Source of the DNA: Hyphococcus sp.
GTDB taxonomy: Bacteria > Pseudomonadota > Alphaproteobacteria > Caulobacterales > Parvularculaceae
Assembly (NCBI GenBank): GCA_028289605.1
Contig: JANQON010000004.1
Location: forward strand, 138,547-198,797
DNA: 60,251 bases
Direction of reading: 5' to 3'
Part shown: positions 28,191 through 39,067 of the stretch, one piece after another
How positions within the stretch are numbered: position 1 is the first letter of the stretch
Layout: every line of letters starts with the position of its first letter
Notes under the pieces: model-generated
Told to the model about the DNA's origin: nothing
The model's input: only the letters and a program-made list of their open reading frames with translations
The model's database searches: none
Program-made: the position numbers and the translations under genes

Positions 28191-28433
28191 TTAGCCTTTC
28201 GAGCCGGCGCCGATGACTTCCCAGCGCTTCAGCTTCGATTTCGGCGCGCATTCCTGAATCCGAACGAGGTCGCCCGCCTTAAACTGGTTGTCATCGTCAT
28301 GCGCGTGAAAGCGGCTCGACCGGCGCACGGTCTTTTTCAGAAGCGGATGGGTGAAGATCCGCTCGACATTGACCACGACGGTCTTGTCGCCTTTGTCGCT
28401 GACGACGGTACCCTGCAGAATTCGTTTCGGCAT
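28191..28433 (-). CDS. rpsQ: 30S ribosomal protein S17
   Basis: OB-fold small-subunit assembly protein, 80 residues. [20 protein letters not shown] and the [20 protein letters not shown] segment identify it. Encoded between rpmC and rplN, 74 bp ahead of the latter. Confidence 0.97.
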   Translation of the reverse strand: MPKRILQGTVVSDKGDKTVVVNVERIFTHPLLKKTVRRSSRFHAHDDDNQFKAGDLVRIQECAPKSKLKRWEVIGAGSKG

Positions 28434-28449
28434 TTCTGTTGTCGCCTTC

Positions 28450-28659
28450 TCAGTTTGCAGCCGCGCCGGCGCGTTCGCCGAGGACCGTCTTGATACGCGC
28501 GATGTCCTTGCGGACTTCCCGAACGCGAGCCGTCTTTTCCAACTGGCCGCTCGCGCGCTGGAAGCGCAGATTGAATTGTTCTTTCTTGAGCTGCAGGAGT
28601 TTGTCCTTCAGCTCGTCCGTCGTCAGATCGCGAACTTCGCCCGGTTTCATCTGAGCCAT
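28450..28659 (-). CDS. rpmC: 50S ribosomal protein L29
   Basis: Helical hairpin protein near the tunnel exit where trigger factor and SRP dock. [20 protein letters not shown] and [20 protein letters not shown] are typical. 69 residues. Encoded 11 bp after rplP. Confidence 0.96.
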   Translation of the reverse strand: MAQMKPGEVRDLTTDELKDKLLQLKKEQFNLRFQRASGQLEKTARVREVRKDIARIKTVLGERAGAAAN

Positions 28660-28670
28660 CTCATTCGCTC

Positions 28671-29084
28671 CTATTCGCCGACGCGCGTAACGATACGCGT
28701 CTTGATGGGCAGCTTGGCGGCGCCGAGCGCCAGCGCTTCGCGCGCAATCTCGTCAGAGACGCCGTCAATTTCGAACATGATGCGACCAGGCTTGACCTTC
28801 GCCGCCCAGTATTCGACCGAGCCCTTGCCTTTACCCATCCGGACTTCGGTAGGCTTTTTGGACACAGGCACATCCGGGAAAATCCGGATCCAAACGCGAC
28901 CTTGCCGTTTCATGGCGCGGGTGATGGCGCGACGCGTCGCTTCGATCTGGCGCGAAGTAATGCGCTCCGGCTGCGTGGCTTTCAGTCCGTGGGAGCCGAA
29001 ATTCAGCTCCGTGCCGCCTTTTGCAACGCCTTTGATGCGCCCTTTGTGCATCTTGCGAAATTTTGTTTTCTTCGGTTGCAGCAT
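28671..29084 (-). CDS. rplP: 50S ribosomal protein L16
   Basis: Organises the A-site tRNA region of the large subunit. [40 protein letters not shown] and [20 protein letters not shown] are conserved, the last including the arginine-rich segment. 137 residues, normal length. Encoded 36 bp after rpsC. Confidence 0.97.
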   Translation of the reverse strand: MLQPKKTKFRKMHKGRIKGVAKGGTELNFGSHGLKATQPERITSRQIEATRRAITRAMKRQGRVWIRIFPDVPVSKKPTEVRMGKGKGSVEYWAAKVKPGRIMFEIDGVSDEIAREALALGAAKLPIKTRIVTRVGE

Positions 29085-29120
29085 TGTTCGACTGTCCCGT
29101 TAACTTCCCTGTTCCGATCG

Positions 29121-29822
29121 TTAGTTCGGCCGTTGCTGGCCGACGCCGCCCGTTTGGGCGTCGATCAAACGTTTTTCCTGGGCCATGGGATCGTGCTCCA
29201 TGATCTCGCCCTTAAAGATCCAGACCTTGACGCCGATGGAGCCGTAGGTCGTGCGCGCGGTGGCGACGCCATAGTCGATATCGGCCCGCAGCGTATGCAG
29301 CGGCACGCGACCCTCGCGATACCATTCCATGCGCGCGATCTCTGCACCGCCCAGACGGCCCGCTACGTTCACGCGAATGCCGAGAGCGCCCATGCGTTGC
29401 GCGGTTTGCATCGCCCGTTTCATGGCGCGGCGGAACGCGACCCGGCGCTCCAGCTGTTGCGCAATATTTTCGGCGACCAGCATGGCGTCGGTCTCCGGCT
29501 TGCGGATCTCGACAATGTTGAGCACGGTTTCAGACGACGTCAGCTTCTGCAGTTCGCTGCGCAGCTTTTCGATATCCGCGCCTTTTTTGCCGATCACGAC
29601 GCCAGGACGCGCAGTATAGATAGTGACGCGGCACTTCTTGTGCGGGCGCTCGATGACGATGCGGCTGACGCCGGCCTGCGACAGGCGCTTCTCAAGAAAA
29701 CGCCGGATGCGGAGGTCTTCGTGCAACAGGTCGCCATAGCTCGCCTTGTTCGCGAACCAGCGCGAGTCCCAGGTGCGATTGATCCCGAGGCGCAGGCCGA
29801 TGGGGTTTACTTTCTGACCCAT
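29121..29822 (-). CDS. rpsC: 30S ribosomal protein S3
   Basis: Head protein at the mRNA entry tunnel with a KH domain. [20 protein letters not shown] opens the protein, [20 protein letters not shown] is the KH motif, and [20 protein letters not shown] is in the C-terminal domain. 233 residues. Its ATG overlaps the rplV stop by one base (TAATG). Confidence 0.97.
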   Translation of the reverse strand: MGQKVNPIGLRLGINRTWDSRWFANKASYGDLLHEDLRIRRFLEKRLSQAGVSRIVIERPHKKCRVTIYTARPGVVIGKKGADIEKLRSELQKLTSSETVLNIVEIRKPETDAMLVAENIAQQLERRVAFRRAMKRAMQTAQRMGALGIRVNVAGRLGGAEIARMEWYREGRVPLHTLRADIDYGVATARTTYGSIGVKVWIFKGEIMEHDPMAQEKRLIDAQTGGVGQQRPN

Positions 29823-30202
29823 TATGCGGCCTCCTCAACTTCTTTGACGACAATCGTGATTTCCGAGAACGGCTTTTGAATTCTGCCGACCCGGCCGCGG
29901 GCCCGGGCGCGCCATCGTTTCATGACGAGGTTCTTGCCGACAAACGCGCGGTCGACGACCAACGAGTCGATATCGAGATCGTGGTTGTTCTCCGCATTCG
30001 CAATGGCGCTTTCGAGCACTTTCTTGACGTCCTTGGCGATGCGCTTGCGCGAGAACTGAAGCTCGGCCAGCGCCTTTTCCGCCGACTTGCCGCGGATCAA
30101 TTGCGCCACGAGGTTCAGTTTCTGCGGCGACACCCGAAGCATGCGGCCCTTGGCCATGGCTTCCGTATCGGCGAAACGCCGTTCGTTCTTCTTCTGGCCC
30201 AT
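29822..30202 (-). CDS. rplV: 50S ribosomal protein L22
   Basis: Its long hairpin lines the peptide exit tunnel. [20 protein letters not shown], the central helix and the tail segment [20 protein letters not shown] identify it; the last lies in the loop that macrolides approach. 126 residues. Two bases separate the rpsS stop from its start. Confidence 0.97.
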   Translation of the reverse strand: MGQKKNERRFADTEAMAKGRMLRVSPQKLNLVAQLIRGKSAEKALAELQFSRKRIAKDVKKVLESAIANAENNHDLDIDSLVVDRAFVGKNLVMKRWRARARGRVGRIQKPFSEITIVVKEVEEAA

Positions 30203-30204
30203 GA

Positions 30205-30483
30205 CTATTTTCTCTTCGCTTTTTTGTCCGCGCCGTGCCCGAAATAGGACCGGGTCGGAGAGAATTCGCCGAGCTTGTGGCCGACCATGTCTTCGGTGAC
30301 ATGGACAGGAATGAATTTCTGGCCGTTGTAGACGTTGAACGTCAGGCCAACGAATTGCGGCAGGATCGTCGAGCGCCGAGACCAGGTCTTGACGCCGCCC
30401 TTGTGTTTGCCCTCACCGCTCTCTTCCGCTTTTTTGAGAAGATAGCGGTCAACAAAAGGGCCTTTCCAAACTGAACGAGACAT
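30205..30483 (-). CDS. rpsS: 30S ribosomal protein S19
   Basis: Head protein that pairs with S13. [40 protein letters not shown] and [20 protein letters not shown] are diagnostic. 92 residues. Encoded 18 bp after rplB. Confidence 0.97.
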   Translation of the reverse strand: MSRSVWKGPFVDRYLLKKAEESGEGKHKGGVKTWSRRSTILPQFVGLTFNVYNGQKFIPVHVTEDMVGHKLGEFSPTRSYFGHGADKKAKRK

Positions 30484-30501
30484 AAAAGTTTCTCCGGCGT
30501 C

Positions 30502-31341
30502 CTATTTGCGTTTCTTGCGCGCGTGACGCGAGCGAAGGATGAGTTTGTCGGTGGACTTGTTCTTGCGGGTTTTGGCGCCTTTGGTCGGCCGGCCCCACGG
30601 CGTCACCGGGTGACGACCGCCGGACGTCCGGCCTTCGCCGCCGCCATGCGGGTGATCAACCGGGTTCATGACAACGCCGCGTACGGATGGTCGCTTGCCC
30701 TTGTGGCGATTGCGACCGGCCTTGCCGATATTTTCGTTCATGTTGTCCGGGTTCGATACCGCGCCCACTGTCGCCATGCAGTCGCCAAGCACCAGGCGAA
30801 CCTCGCCAGACTGAAGACGGATCTGCGCATACACGCCGTCGCGCCCGACGAGCTGGGCGTAGGCGCCGGCGGACCGGGCGATTTGGCCGCCTTTTCCGGG
30901 CTTCAGCTCGACATTGTGGATGATGGTGCCGACCGGCATGGCTTTCAGCGGCATCGCGTTGCCGGGCTTGATGTCGACCTTGGCGCCGGCGATCACCTTG
31001 TCGCCCGCCTTCAGGCGCTGCGGCGCCAGGATATAGGCCATCTCGCCGTCGAGATACTTGACCAGCGCGATAAAGGCCGTGCGGTTGGGATCGTATTCGA
31101 GCCGCTCGACCTTGGCTTCGATATCAAACTTGCGCCGTTTGAAATCGATAATGCGATAGGTCTTTTTCGCGCCGCCGCCGCGACGACGCACGGTAATGCG
31201 GCCCGTATTGTTGCGGCCCGCTTTTGCATTCAGCCCTTCGGTCAGCGACTTGACCGGCTTGCCGGCCCAAAGCTCGCTCTTATCGACCAGAACCAACTGG
31301 CGACGCGACGGCGTGGTCGGATTGAATTTTCTAAGCGCCAT
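30502..31341 (-). CDS. rplB: 50S ribosomal protein L2
   Basis: Essential for peptidyl-transferase centre assembly and subunit joining. The C-terminal signature [20 protein letters not shown] includes the conserved histidine. [20 protein letters not shown] and [20 protein letters not shown] are also typical. 279 residues, standard. Confidence 0.97.
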   Translation of the reverse strand: MALRKFNPTTPSRRQLVLVDKSELWAGKPVKSLTEGLNAKAGRNNTGRITVRRRGGGAKKTYRIIDFKRRKFDIEAKVERLEYDPNRTAFIALVKYLDGEMAYILAPQRLKAGDKVIAGAKVDIKPGNAMPLKAMPVGTIIHNVELKPGKGGQIARSAGAYAQLVGRDGVYAQIRLQSGEVRLVLGDCMATVGAVSNPDNMNENIGKAGRNRHKGKRPSVRGVVMNPVDHPHGGGEGRTSGGRHPVTPWGRPTKGAKTRKNKSTDKLILRSRHARKKRK

Positions 31342-31354
31342 CTTCGGCTACCCC

Positions 31355-31669
31355 TTAGAGTCCGGTGGTCACGTCAATGGCGTGACCTTCTTCAAGCGTA
31401 ACAATCGCTTTCTTGACGGTTGAGCGAACGTATGAACGTCCGCGGAACATTTTGCTTTTGCCCTTTTGGCGCAGCGTATTCACCGATTTGACTTTCACTT
31501 TGAACAGCGTCTCGACCGCTTCGGTGATTTGCGGTTTCGTCGCGTCCAACGGCACGCGGAAAACGACCTGGTTGTTTTCCGCCGCGATCGTGGATTTCTC
31601 CGTGATGATCGGCTGGACCAGCGTATCGTAGTGGGCCTCTATGCCTTCAGATTTTTTCGCCTTGCTCAT
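31355..31669 (-). CDS. rplW: 50S ribosomal protein L23
   Basis: Tunnel-exit protein that docks trigger factor and [23 protein letters not shown] and [20 protein letters not shown] are conserved. 104 residues. Its ATG overlaps the rplD stop as ATGA. Confidence 0.97.
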   Translation of the reverse strand: MSKAKKSEGIEAHYDTLVQPIITEKSTIAAENNQVVFRVPLDATKPQITEAVETLFKVKVKSVNTLRQKGKSKMFRGRSYVRSTVKKAIVTLEEGHAIDVTTGL

Positions 31670-32283
31670 TTGAGACGCGCCTCCAAACCTTCGACGGCCG
31701 CTTTGGTGAGAACGAGCTTTTCGGCCCGCAGAATGTCGTAGACGTTGGCGCCAATCACCGGCAGCACATTCACGCCGGGCAGGTTGCGGATGGCGAGACC
31801 GAACTTTTCGTCGACCTGTGCGTCCACGATCAGCGAGTTGGCGATATCGAGTTTTGAGATCGCGTCAGCTACCGCCTTGGTCTTGGCGTCCTTGATGTTC
31901 GCATCTTCGATGACGACGAGCGAGCCCTCCGCCTGCTTCGCGGAAAGCGCGTGCTTCAATGCGAGGCGACGAACCTTCTTCGGCAGATCGATCGCGTGGC
32001 TGCGCGTCCGCGGTCCGTGTGCAACACCGCCGCCGACGAAAATCGGGGCGCGGCGGTTGCCGTGACGGGCGCCGCCGGAACCCTTCTGGCGTCCGAATTT
32101 CTTGCCGGTGCGGGAGACCTCGTTGCGGGGCTGGGTTTTGTGCGTGCCCTGCTGTCGTTTTGCGAGCTGATACACAACGCAGCGATGCAGAATATCTTTG
32201 CGCGGCTCAAGGCCGAAGATCGCATCGTCGAGATCGACCGATCCTGCCTTGGACGCATCCAGTTTGAGGACGTCTGTTTTCAT
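31666..32283 (-). CDS. rplD: 50S ribosomal protein L4
   Basis: Lines the exit tunnel; in E. coli it also regulates the S10 operon. [20 protein letters not shown] and [20 protein letters not shown] form the long loop, with an intact tunnel segment. 205 residues. One-base overlap with rplC upstream and four-base overlap with rplW downstream. Confidence 0.97.
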   Translation of the reverse strand: MKTDVLKLDASKAGSVDLDDAIFGLEPRKDILHRCVVYQLAKRQQGTHKTQPRNEVSRTGKKFGRQKGSGGARHGNRRAPIFVGGGVAHGPRTRSHAIDLPKKVRRLALKHALSAKQAEGSLVVIEDANIKDAKTKAVADAISKLDIANSLIVDAQVDEKFGLAIRNLPGVNVLPVIGANVYDILRAEKLVLTKAAVEGLEARLK

Positions 32284-33092
32284 TATTCGTCCCCTTCTTT
32301 CTTGGGCTCTTCCGTCGGCGCTTCATCGCTTGCGCTTTCCGCCTCGGCGGCGGCAGAGTCTTCGGCGGCTTTAGCCGCAGCCGCGTCGGCCTCCGCCTGA
32401 CGCAGCGCTTCTTCCTTGGCCGACTTCAGCGAAGCGGGCAAAACGGCCTCTTTCGGGAAGGGCTTTTTGACCGCGTCCTTGACGAAAACCCATCCGCCTT
32501 TAGGGCCCGGAACGGCGCCTTTGACGAGAATAAGACCGCGAGAAGCGTCAGTTTTGACGACCTGAAGGTTCTGCGTCGTCACCCGCGCCGCGCCCATATG
32601 GCCGGCCATCTTCTTGCCTTTGAAGACCTTGCCGGGATCCTGGCACTGTCCGGTTGAGCCATGCGACCGGTGTGAGATCGAAACGCCGTGCGACGCGCGC
32701 AGGCCGCCGAAATTGTGCCGCTTCATGGCGCCGGCAAAGCCTTTACCGATGGACGTGCCCGTCACGTCGACAAACTGGCCGTCGAAATAGTGGTCGGCGA
32801 CGATTTCTTCGCCGACCTCAACAAGATTGCCTTCGTCGACGCGAAACTCAGCGACTTTGGCCTTCGGCTCCACATTCGCCTTCGCGAACTGGCCGCGCTC
32901 AGCCTTCGTCGTGCGCTTGGCCTTCTTCGCGCCGGCGCCGAGCTGCAGCGCCGTGTAGCCGTTCTTATCCGCGGTGCGTTGACCGACAACCTGACAGTTG
33001 TCGAGCTGCAGCACGGTAACAGGGATATGGTCCCCGGCATCTGTATAGATGCGGGTCATCCCGACTTTCTGTGCAATCACTCCTGTGCGCAT
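32283..33092 (-). CDS. rplC: 50S ribosomal protein L3 with extended C-terminus
   Basis: Assembly-initiating protein near the peptidyl-transferase centre. [20 protein letters not shown] and [20 protein letters not shown] with [12 protein letters not shown] are diagnostic; the Gln in GSTGQ is the residue methylated by PrmB in E. coli. The 269-residue protein has about 50 extra C-terminal residues rich in alanine and glutamate, ending [13 protein letters not shown]. Confidence 0.97.
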   Translation of the reverse strand: MRTGVIAQKVGMTRIYTDAGDHIPVTVLQLDNCQVVGQRTADKNGYTALQLGAGAKKAKRTTKAERGQFAKANVEPKAKVAEFRVDEGNLVEVGEEIVADHYFDGQFVDVTGTSIGKGFAGAMKRHNFGGLRASHGVSISHRSHGSTGQCQDPGKVFKGKKMAGHMGAARVTTQNLQVVKTDASRGLILVKGAVPGPKGGWVFVKDAVKKPFPKEAVLPASLKSAKEEALRQAEADAAAAKAAEDSAAAEAESASDEAPTEEPKKEGDE

Positions 33093-33105
33093 TGCTTAAG
33101 TTCCT

Positions 33106-33417
33106 TTAAGCGCCGAGCTTGATTTCGACATCGACGCCAGCCGAGAGGTCGAGTTTCATGAGGGCGTCCACCGTTTGCGGCGTCGGATCGACGATATCGA
33201 GCATGCGTTTGTGAGTGCGCATTTCGAATTGCTCACGGCTCTTTTTGTTAACGTGGGGAGATCGGTTGACGGTGTAACGCTCGATGCGCGTCGGCAGCGG
33301 GATCGGCCCGCGCACATTGGCGCCCGTCCGTTTCGCCGTATTGACGATCTCGATCGTGGAAGCGTCGAGCACGCGGTGATCAAAGGCCTTCAGCCTGATG
33401 CGGATGTTCTGTTGCAT
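33106..33417 (-). CDS. rpsJ: 30S ribosomal protein S10
   Basis: Small-subunit head protein that also acts as NusE in antitermination. [20 protein letters not shown] and [20 protein letters not shown] are conserved. 103 residues. It begins the S10 gene string, 97 bp after tuf. Confidence 0.97.
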   Translation of the reverse strand: MQQNIRIRLKAFDHRVLDASTIEIVNTAKRTGANVRGPIPLPTRIERYTVNRSPHVNKKSREQFEMRTHKRMLDIVDPTPQTVDALMKLDLSAGVDVEIKLGA

Positions 33418-33466
33418 GGTTCTAACGCTTCGCTGGTTATTAATGTTGTCTGCACTTTTAGAGTCG

Positions 33467-33499
33467 AAAGCGCGGCCCGGAGTTTCCGCCGGGCCGCGC
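33467..33499 (-). terminator. Hairpin between tuf and rpsJ (weak terminator or attenuator)
   Basis: An 11-bp perfect stem GCGCGGCCCGG/CCGGGCCGCGC with an 8-base loop lies 16 bases past the tuf stop. On the minus strand it is followed by only TTT, so termination is likely partial; it could also be a processing site. It may set the tuf to S10-operon transcript ratio. Confidence 0.45.
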
Positions 33500-33514
33500 C
33501 CTTAATGTGATATG

Positions 33515-34690
33515 TTACTCGATGATCTTTGAGACGATCCCCGCGCCGACCGTACGGCCGCCTTCACGGATAGCGAAGCGAAGCTTCTCTTCCATGGCGA
33601 TCGGCACGATGAGCTCGACGTTCAGCTCGGCGTTGTCGCCAGGCATCACCATTTCGGTGCCTTCTTTGAGCGTCACGACGCCGGTCACGTCTGTCGTACG
33701 GAAGTAGAACTGCGGACGATAGTTCGTGAAGAACGGCGTGTGACGGCCGCCTTCTTCCTTGGTGAGGATGTAGGCTTCAGCCACGAATTTCGTATGCGGC
33801 GTCACGGAGCCCGGCTTGCAAAGCACCTGGCCGCGCTCAACAGCGTCGCGCTCGATGCCGCGGAGAAGAACGCCGACATTGTCGCCGGCCTCGCCGCGAT
33901 CAAGCAGCTTGCGGAACATTTCAACGCCCGTGCAGGTCGTTTTCTGGGTGTCTTTGATGCCGACGATTTCAAGTTCGTCGCCAACGTTAACAACACCGCG
34001 CTCAACCCGGCCCGTGACAACCGTGCCGCGACCGGAAATCGAGAATACGTCTTCAATCGGCAGAAGGAACGGCTGGTCGACCGGACGCTCCGGCGTCGGG
34101 ATGTATGAGTCGACTTGTTCCATCAGTTCGCGGATCGACTTTTCGCCGATTTCTTCGTCACGGCCTTCAAGAGCGGCGAGCGCAGAACCTTTGATAATGG
34201 GAATATCATCGCCCGGGAATTCGTAAGACGACAGCAGTTCGCGAACTTCCATCTCAACGAGCTCGAGGAGCTCTTCATCGTCGACCTGATCGACTTTGTT
34301 GAGGTAAACGACGATCGCAGGCACGCCGACCTGGCGAGCAAGCAGGATGTGCTCGCGCGTTTGCGGCATGGGACCGTCGGCGGCGTTCACAACCAGGATC
34401 GCGCCATCCATTTGCGCCGCGCCGGTGATCATGTTTTTGACGTAGTCGGCGTGGCCCGGGCAATCGACGTGAGCGTAGTGACGGCCGTCCGTCTCGTACT
34501 CGACGTGCGCCGTGGAGATGGTGATGCCGCGCGCTTTTTCTTCCGGCGCAGCGTCGATCTGATCGTAGGCTTTGAAGTCACCAAAATATTTGGTGATCGC
34601 CGCCGTCAGCGTCGTCTTGCCGTGGTCAACGTGGCCGATCGTGCCGACGTTGGCGTGCGGTTTTGTGCGTTCAAACTTTTCCTTCGACAT
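33515..34690 (-). CDS. tuf: Elongation factor Tu
   Basis: GTPase that delivers aminoacyl-tRNA to the ribosome. G1 [19 protein letters not shown]3 [20 protein letters not shown] and G4 NKVD are intact. [20 protein letters not shown] and [20 protein letters not shown] lie in domains 2-3. 391 residues. Whether a second tuf copy exists cannot be seen from this window. Confidence 0.98.
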   Translation of the reverse strand: MSKEKFERTKPHANVGTIGHVDHGKTTLTAAITKYFGDFKAYDQIDAAPEEKARGITISTAHVEYETDGRHYAHVDCPGHADYVKNMITGAAQMDGAILVVNAADGPMPQTREHILLARQVGVPAIVVYLNKVDQVDDEELLELVEMEVRELLSSYEFPGDDIPIIKGSALAALEGRDEEIGEKSIRELMEQVDSYIPTPERPVDQPFLLPIEDVFSISGRGTVVTGRVERGVVNVGDELEIVGIKDTQKTTCTGVEMFRKLLDRGEAGDNVGVLLRGIERDAVERGQVLCKPGSVTPHTKFVAEAYILTKEEGGRHTPFFTNYRPQFYFRTTDVTGVVTLKEGTEMVMPGDNAELNVELIVPIAMEEKLRFAIREGGRTVGAGIVSKIIE

Positions 34691-34783
34691 CTTACTTTCT
34701 CCGTCTTCGACGTCTTCAGTTAACTTCCTTGGTTCCGGCCGCCTTCAGTTGGTTCCGAAGGAGGACGTCTCAAGGCGACCTGG

Positions 34784-36862
34784 CTATCCGGCCAGTTTCG
34801 CCTTTACCTCCTCTTCCACGTTTTTCGGGACCTGTTCGTAGTGGTCGAACTGCATGGTGTAGTTCGCCCGTCCCTGGGTCGCGGACCGAAGATTGTTGAC
34901 ATACCCAAACATGTTTGCGAGCGGCACCATCGCGTGGACGACGTTCGCATTGCCGCGCAGTTCCTGTTCCTGGATCTGGCCGCGGCGGGAGTTAAGGTCG
35001 CCGATCACCGTACCGGTGTATTCTTCCGGCGTAACGACCTCGACCTTCATGATCGGCTCGAGCAATGCGAGGCCCAGAGCAGGCTTGTTTTCACGCAACG
35101 CGGCGCGCGCGGCGATCTCAAACGCCAGCACCGACGAGTCAACGTCGTGGAACGCTCCGTCATAGAGTTCGATTTTGAAATCGAGAATCGGGAAGCCGAC
35201 GAGCAGACCGGTGTCGCGGACGGAATTGATGCCTTTTTCAACGCCCGGAATGTACTCTTTCGGAATCGCGCCGCCGACAATCTGGCTTTCGAACTCATAG
35301 CCCTCGCCAGGTTGTTGCGGAATGACGCGCATTTTGATGCGCGCAAACTGGCCCGAACCGCCCGACTGTTTCTTGTGAGTGTAGTCAATGTCGGCGTCGC
35401 GGGTGATGGTCTCGCGATACGCCACCTGCGGCTGACCGATATTCGCTTCAACTTTGAATTCGCGCTTCATGCGGTCGACAAGAATGTCGAGATGCAACTC
35501 GCCCATGCCAGCGATAATCGTCTGGCCGGACTCTTCGTCTGAAGACACGCGGAAAGACGGGTCTTCCGCTGCAAGACGCTGCAGCGCGATGCCCATTTTT
35601 TCCTGGTCGGCTTTCGTTTTCGGCTCAACCGCAAGCTCGATAACGGGCTCGGGGAATTCCATACGCTCAAGGATGACCGGGTTTTGCTGCTCGCACAGCG
35701 TATCTCCCGTCGTCGTGTCCTTCAGGCCGACAATAGCGATGATGTCGCCGGCGTACGCTTCCTTGATTTCTTCACGGTTGTTGGAGTGCATGAGCAGCAT
35801 CCGACCGATGCGCTCTTTCTTTCCCTTCACCGTGTTCAGGAGCGAAGTGCCCGATTCCAGTTTACCGGAGTAAATGCGGCAGAACGTCAGAGAACCGACA
35901 AAGGGGTCGTTCATCACCTTGAACGCCAGCATCGACAGCGGCTCGTCGTCCGACGACTTGCGCGTCACCTCTTCGTCAGAATCCGGCAACACGCCCTTGA
36001 TCGCCGGGACTTCGACGGGGCTCGGCAGGTAGTCGACGACGGCGTCGAGCATCGGCTGGACGCCCTTGTTTTTGAACGCCGAACCGCAAAGTACCGGATG
36101 GAACTCGACTTCACAGGTGCCTTTACGGATGAGCTCTTTGATTTTGTCGTTATCGGGCTCATTGCCTTCGAGGTAAGCTTCCATCGCTTCTTCGTCGATC
36201 TCGACCACGGTCTCGATCAGCTTTTCACGATACTCGTTCGCCTGATCGACGAGATCAGCCGGGATGTCTTCCTCATGGAATTTCGCGCCGAGGGATTCTT
36301 CCTCCCAGACGATGGCCTTCATTTTGATGAGGTCAACGACGCCTTTGAAGTTGGACTCCGCGCCGATCGGCAGCTGCAGCACCGCCGTTTTCGCTGCGAG
36401 GCGTTTGTGAATCGTGTCGACGGAATTAAAAAAGTCGGCGCCCAGCTTGTCCATCTTGTTGATGAAAAACATGCGCGGCACGCGGTATTTGTCGCCCTGG
36501 CGCCATACCGTTTCCGTTTGCGGCTCCACCCCGGCGTTAGCGTCGAGGAGCGCAACGGCGCCGTCGAGCACGCGCAAGGACCGCTCGACTTCGATGGTGA
36601 AGTCCACGTGTCCGGGCGTGTCGATAATGTTCAGGCGCTTGTCGTTCCAAAACGTCGTCGTCGCAGCCGACGTGATGGTGATCCCGCGTTCCTGCTCTTG
36701 CTCCATCCAGTCCATGGTGGCGGCGCCGTCATGGACTTCGCCGATTTTGTGAGACTTGCCGGTATAATAGAGAACGCGCTCGGTCGTCGTCGTCTTGCCC
36801 GCATCAATGTGGGCCATGATGCCGAAGTTGCGATAGTCCTCAATTTTGTATTCGCGGGCCAT
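34784..36862 (-). CDS. fusA: Elongation factor G
   Basis: Translocase GTPase of 692 residues. G1 [21 protein letters not shown]3 [20 protein letters not shown] and G4 [10 protein letters not shown] are present. Domain IV includes [20 protein letters not shown] followed by GSGQFARIK. No fusidic-acid resistance change is evident by eye. Starts 33 bp after rpsG. Confidence 0.98.
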   Translation of the reverse strand: MAREYKIEDYRNFGIMAHIDAGKTTTTERVLYYTGKSHKIGEVHDGAATMDWMEQEQERGITITSAATTTFWNDKRLNIIDTPGHVDFTIEVERSLRVLDGAVALLDANAGVEPQTETVWRQGDKYRVPRMFFINKMDKLGADFFNSVDTIHKRLAAKTAVLQLPIGAESNFKGVVDLIKMKAIVWEEESLGAKFHEEDIPADLVDQANEYREKLIETVVEIDEEAMEAYLEGNEPDNDKIKELIRKGTCEVEFHPVLCGSAFKNKGVQPMLDAVVDYLPSPVEVPAIKGVLPDSDEEVTRKSSDDEPLSMLAFKVMNDPFVGSLTFCRIYSGKLESGTSLLNTVKGKKERIGRMLLMHSNNREEIKEAYAGDIIAIVGLKDTTTGDTLCEQQNPVILERMEFPEPVIELAVEPKTKADQEKMGIALQRLAAEDPSFRVSSDEESGQTIIAGMGELHLDILVDRMKREFKVEANIGQPQVAYRETITRDADIDYTHKKQSGGSGQFARIKMRVIPQQPGEGYEFESQIVGGAIPKEYIPGVEKGINSVRDTGLLVGFPILDFKIELYDGAFHDVDSSVLAFEIAARAALRENKPALGLALLEPIMKVEVVTPEEYTGTVIGDLNSRRGQIQEQELRGNANVVHAMVPLANMFGYVNNLRSATQGRANYTMQFDHYEQVPKNVEEEVKAKLAG

Positions 36863-36895
36863 GGGGCTCGTTCCTTAAAAACTCTTCAACCTGAC

Positions 36896-37751
<856 letters not shown>

Positions 37752-37809
37752 CGGGTCTCCTGGGGCCTCAACTCGTCTCACGCATCATTTCAATGCGCAC
37801 TCAATGCGG

Positions 37810-37821
37810 ATTGGCGCCAAT
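37810..37821. promoter_or_regulatory. 12-bp palindrome in the rpsL leader
   Basis: ATTGGCGCCAAT reads identically on both strands, 59 bases upstream of the rpsL start. It could be a protein-binding site or a base-paired element of the leader RNA; the function is not known. Confidence 0.3.
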
Positions 37822-37850
37822 GGATTTCTCCAAAGACGCAAACAAACGGG

Positions 37851-37867
37851 GTTCCGGCTGCCGGAAC
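37851..37867 (-). promoter_or_regulatory. Perfect hairpin in the rpsL leader
   Basis: GTTCCGG and CCGGAAC pair across a three-base loop. No T-run follows on the minus strand, so it is not a terminator. Leader structure or an RNA-processing site are possible roles. Confidence 0.35.
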
Positions 37868-37948
37868 GCCGCTTGAAAAACTAACTCTCATCGGCTGGAA
37901 ATGGCTGCGTTTCAGGTCACACTGACGGCCAGCCCTTCAGCGGCGCAC

Positions 37949-37977
37949 TACCTAACGTCGGCCCCTTACATGGTCAA
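37949..37977 (-). promoter_or_regulatory. Candidate str-operon promoter (rpsL onward)
   Basis: TTGACC (37977-37972) and TAGGTA (37954-37949) on the minus strand are separated by 17 bp, a good sigma-70 type match. It lies about 200 bp upstream of rpsL in the gap created by the sulfotransferase/glycosyltransferase insert. If real, it drives the str-S10-spc-alpha block independently of rpoC. Confidence 0.55.
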
Positions 37978-38095
37978 TAGGTGAATCCGCTCTAAATTGA
38001 GTTTTTTTCCGCCTTTTCCACATCATTAGCAAACTGGCTTATCGTCAGGGACCAAGCCCGCAAAACAGGCTGGCGCTGAAAGGGATCCGAACCGG

Positions 38096-39064
38096 ATGTC
38101 GAGCACAACAATCGACCGATATCTTGTCATCGCGGGTCATGGCCGATCCGGCTCAAATCGTCTGCTCGACGCGTTCGACTGCCATCCCGCCGTCTTTTGC
38201 CGGAATGAGCCCAACAAACCCAGCGGCTCGCCCTTTCTGAAGCTTCCAGACGGGTTTTTTCCCAGCCAGAGAGCGGATTTCGCTGATTTGTGGAAACCGA
38301 CTATCGATCAGGCCGCCCGCCAAATCTCAGTGCGGGACCGGCTGCGGGGCGTCGGCAAGGACTTCGTGCGGTCGCCCATTCGGCGCGCCTACGCCCGTCA
38401 CGTCTTCCTGCGCGCTCGGCCGCGGAAGGCGGCCGCCTTGTTCGCCCCTTCCCTTCGCAGCCAGACGTCCCCGGCGGAGCCCCACTACGCCGAGCCGGGG
38501 CTGGTCAGCCTCGCCTACCCCGTTTTCAAAATCCTGCTCACCCCGGGTTGGCTGATCGACGCCTTCGACGGGGACCCCAGAATGCGTGTTATCCTGAACC
38601 TGCGGGCGCCGGCCGGTTTCCTCCGCTCATGGCGGCATCGCTACGCGGAGGCTGCGGGCGTTGAAGAGGTGTTCAGGGCCAACCTCAACTCGCTTCCCAG
38701 GATCCTTCAGCATTTCGGCGCGGAGGGGCTTGCCCCCCACGGCTTCAGCGAGGCGGCGCTCTATGAGAGCGAGCTCTGGCGCTGGCGATATGTAAACGAG
38801 ATCATGTTGCAGCGATTGAAAGACAGCGCACGCTTCACCGCCGTCACCTACGAAGCCTTCGATTCCGACCCGGTCGGGCAGTCGGAGAGACTCTACGCGT
38901 TTGCCGGCGTCGAGATGACCGCCGGCGTGCGAGACAAAATCCGGCTTCTGGAAAACCGTCTCTTCAAACCGCGGACCAATACTCGGTTCCGCGATGAACC
39001 GCTGGTCGCAGCGGCCATCGATAAAGTCCTTGAGGGCAGCCCGCTGAACGCGTTCTGGCCCTGA
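38096..39064 (+). CDS. Sulfotransferase family protein 1
   Basis: PAPS-dependent sulfotransferase-like protein of 322 residues. The 5'-phosphosulfate-binding loop is GHGRSGSN at 14-21, following a beta strand (RYLVIA). The 3'-phosphate-binding segment is VILNLRAPAGFLRSW near 165-179. The acceptor could be a polysaccharide, lipid or other carbohydrate and is not deducible. It is divergent from rpsL and convergent with a second sulfotransferase gene, whose end is 3 bp away. ATG at 38096 is chosen as the first start in front of the conserved loop. Confidence 0.85.
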   Translation: MSSTTIDRYLVIAGHGRSGSNRLLDAFDCHPAVFCRNEPNKPSGSPFLKLPDGFFPSQRADFADLWKPTIDQAARQISVRDRLRGVGKDFVRSPIRRAYARHVFLRARPRKAAALFAPSLRSQTSPAEPHYAEPGLVSLAYPVFKILLTPGWLIDAFDGDPRMRVILNLRAPAGFLRSWRHRYAEAAGVEEVFRANLNSLPRILQHFGAEGLAPHGFSEAALYESELWRWRYVNEIMLQRLKDSARFTAVTYEAFDSDPVGQSERLYAFAGVEMTAGVRDKIRLLENRLFKPRTNTRFRDEPLVAAAIDKVLEGSPLNAFWP

Positions 39065-39067
39065 TCC

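Larger units (their letters stand above)
37752..38095. other. Intergenic region upstream of rpsL and of sulfotransferase 1
   Basis: 344 bp without a credible gene, between divergent rpsL and a sulfotransferase gene. On the minus strand it holds a candidate promoter (37949-37977) and a roughly 190-nt rpsL leader with a 12-bp palindrome ATTGGCGCCAAT (37810-37821) and a perfect 7-bp hairpin GTTCCGG-CTG-CCGGAAC (37851-37867). No clear promoter was seen for the plus-strand gene. Confidence 0.6.

Noticed and set aside
33418-33466. Separate S10-operon promoter in the tuf-rpsJ gap
   Set aside because: TTCGAC and downstream A/T-rich hexamers do not give a convincing pair at proper spacing; only the hairpin is reported.
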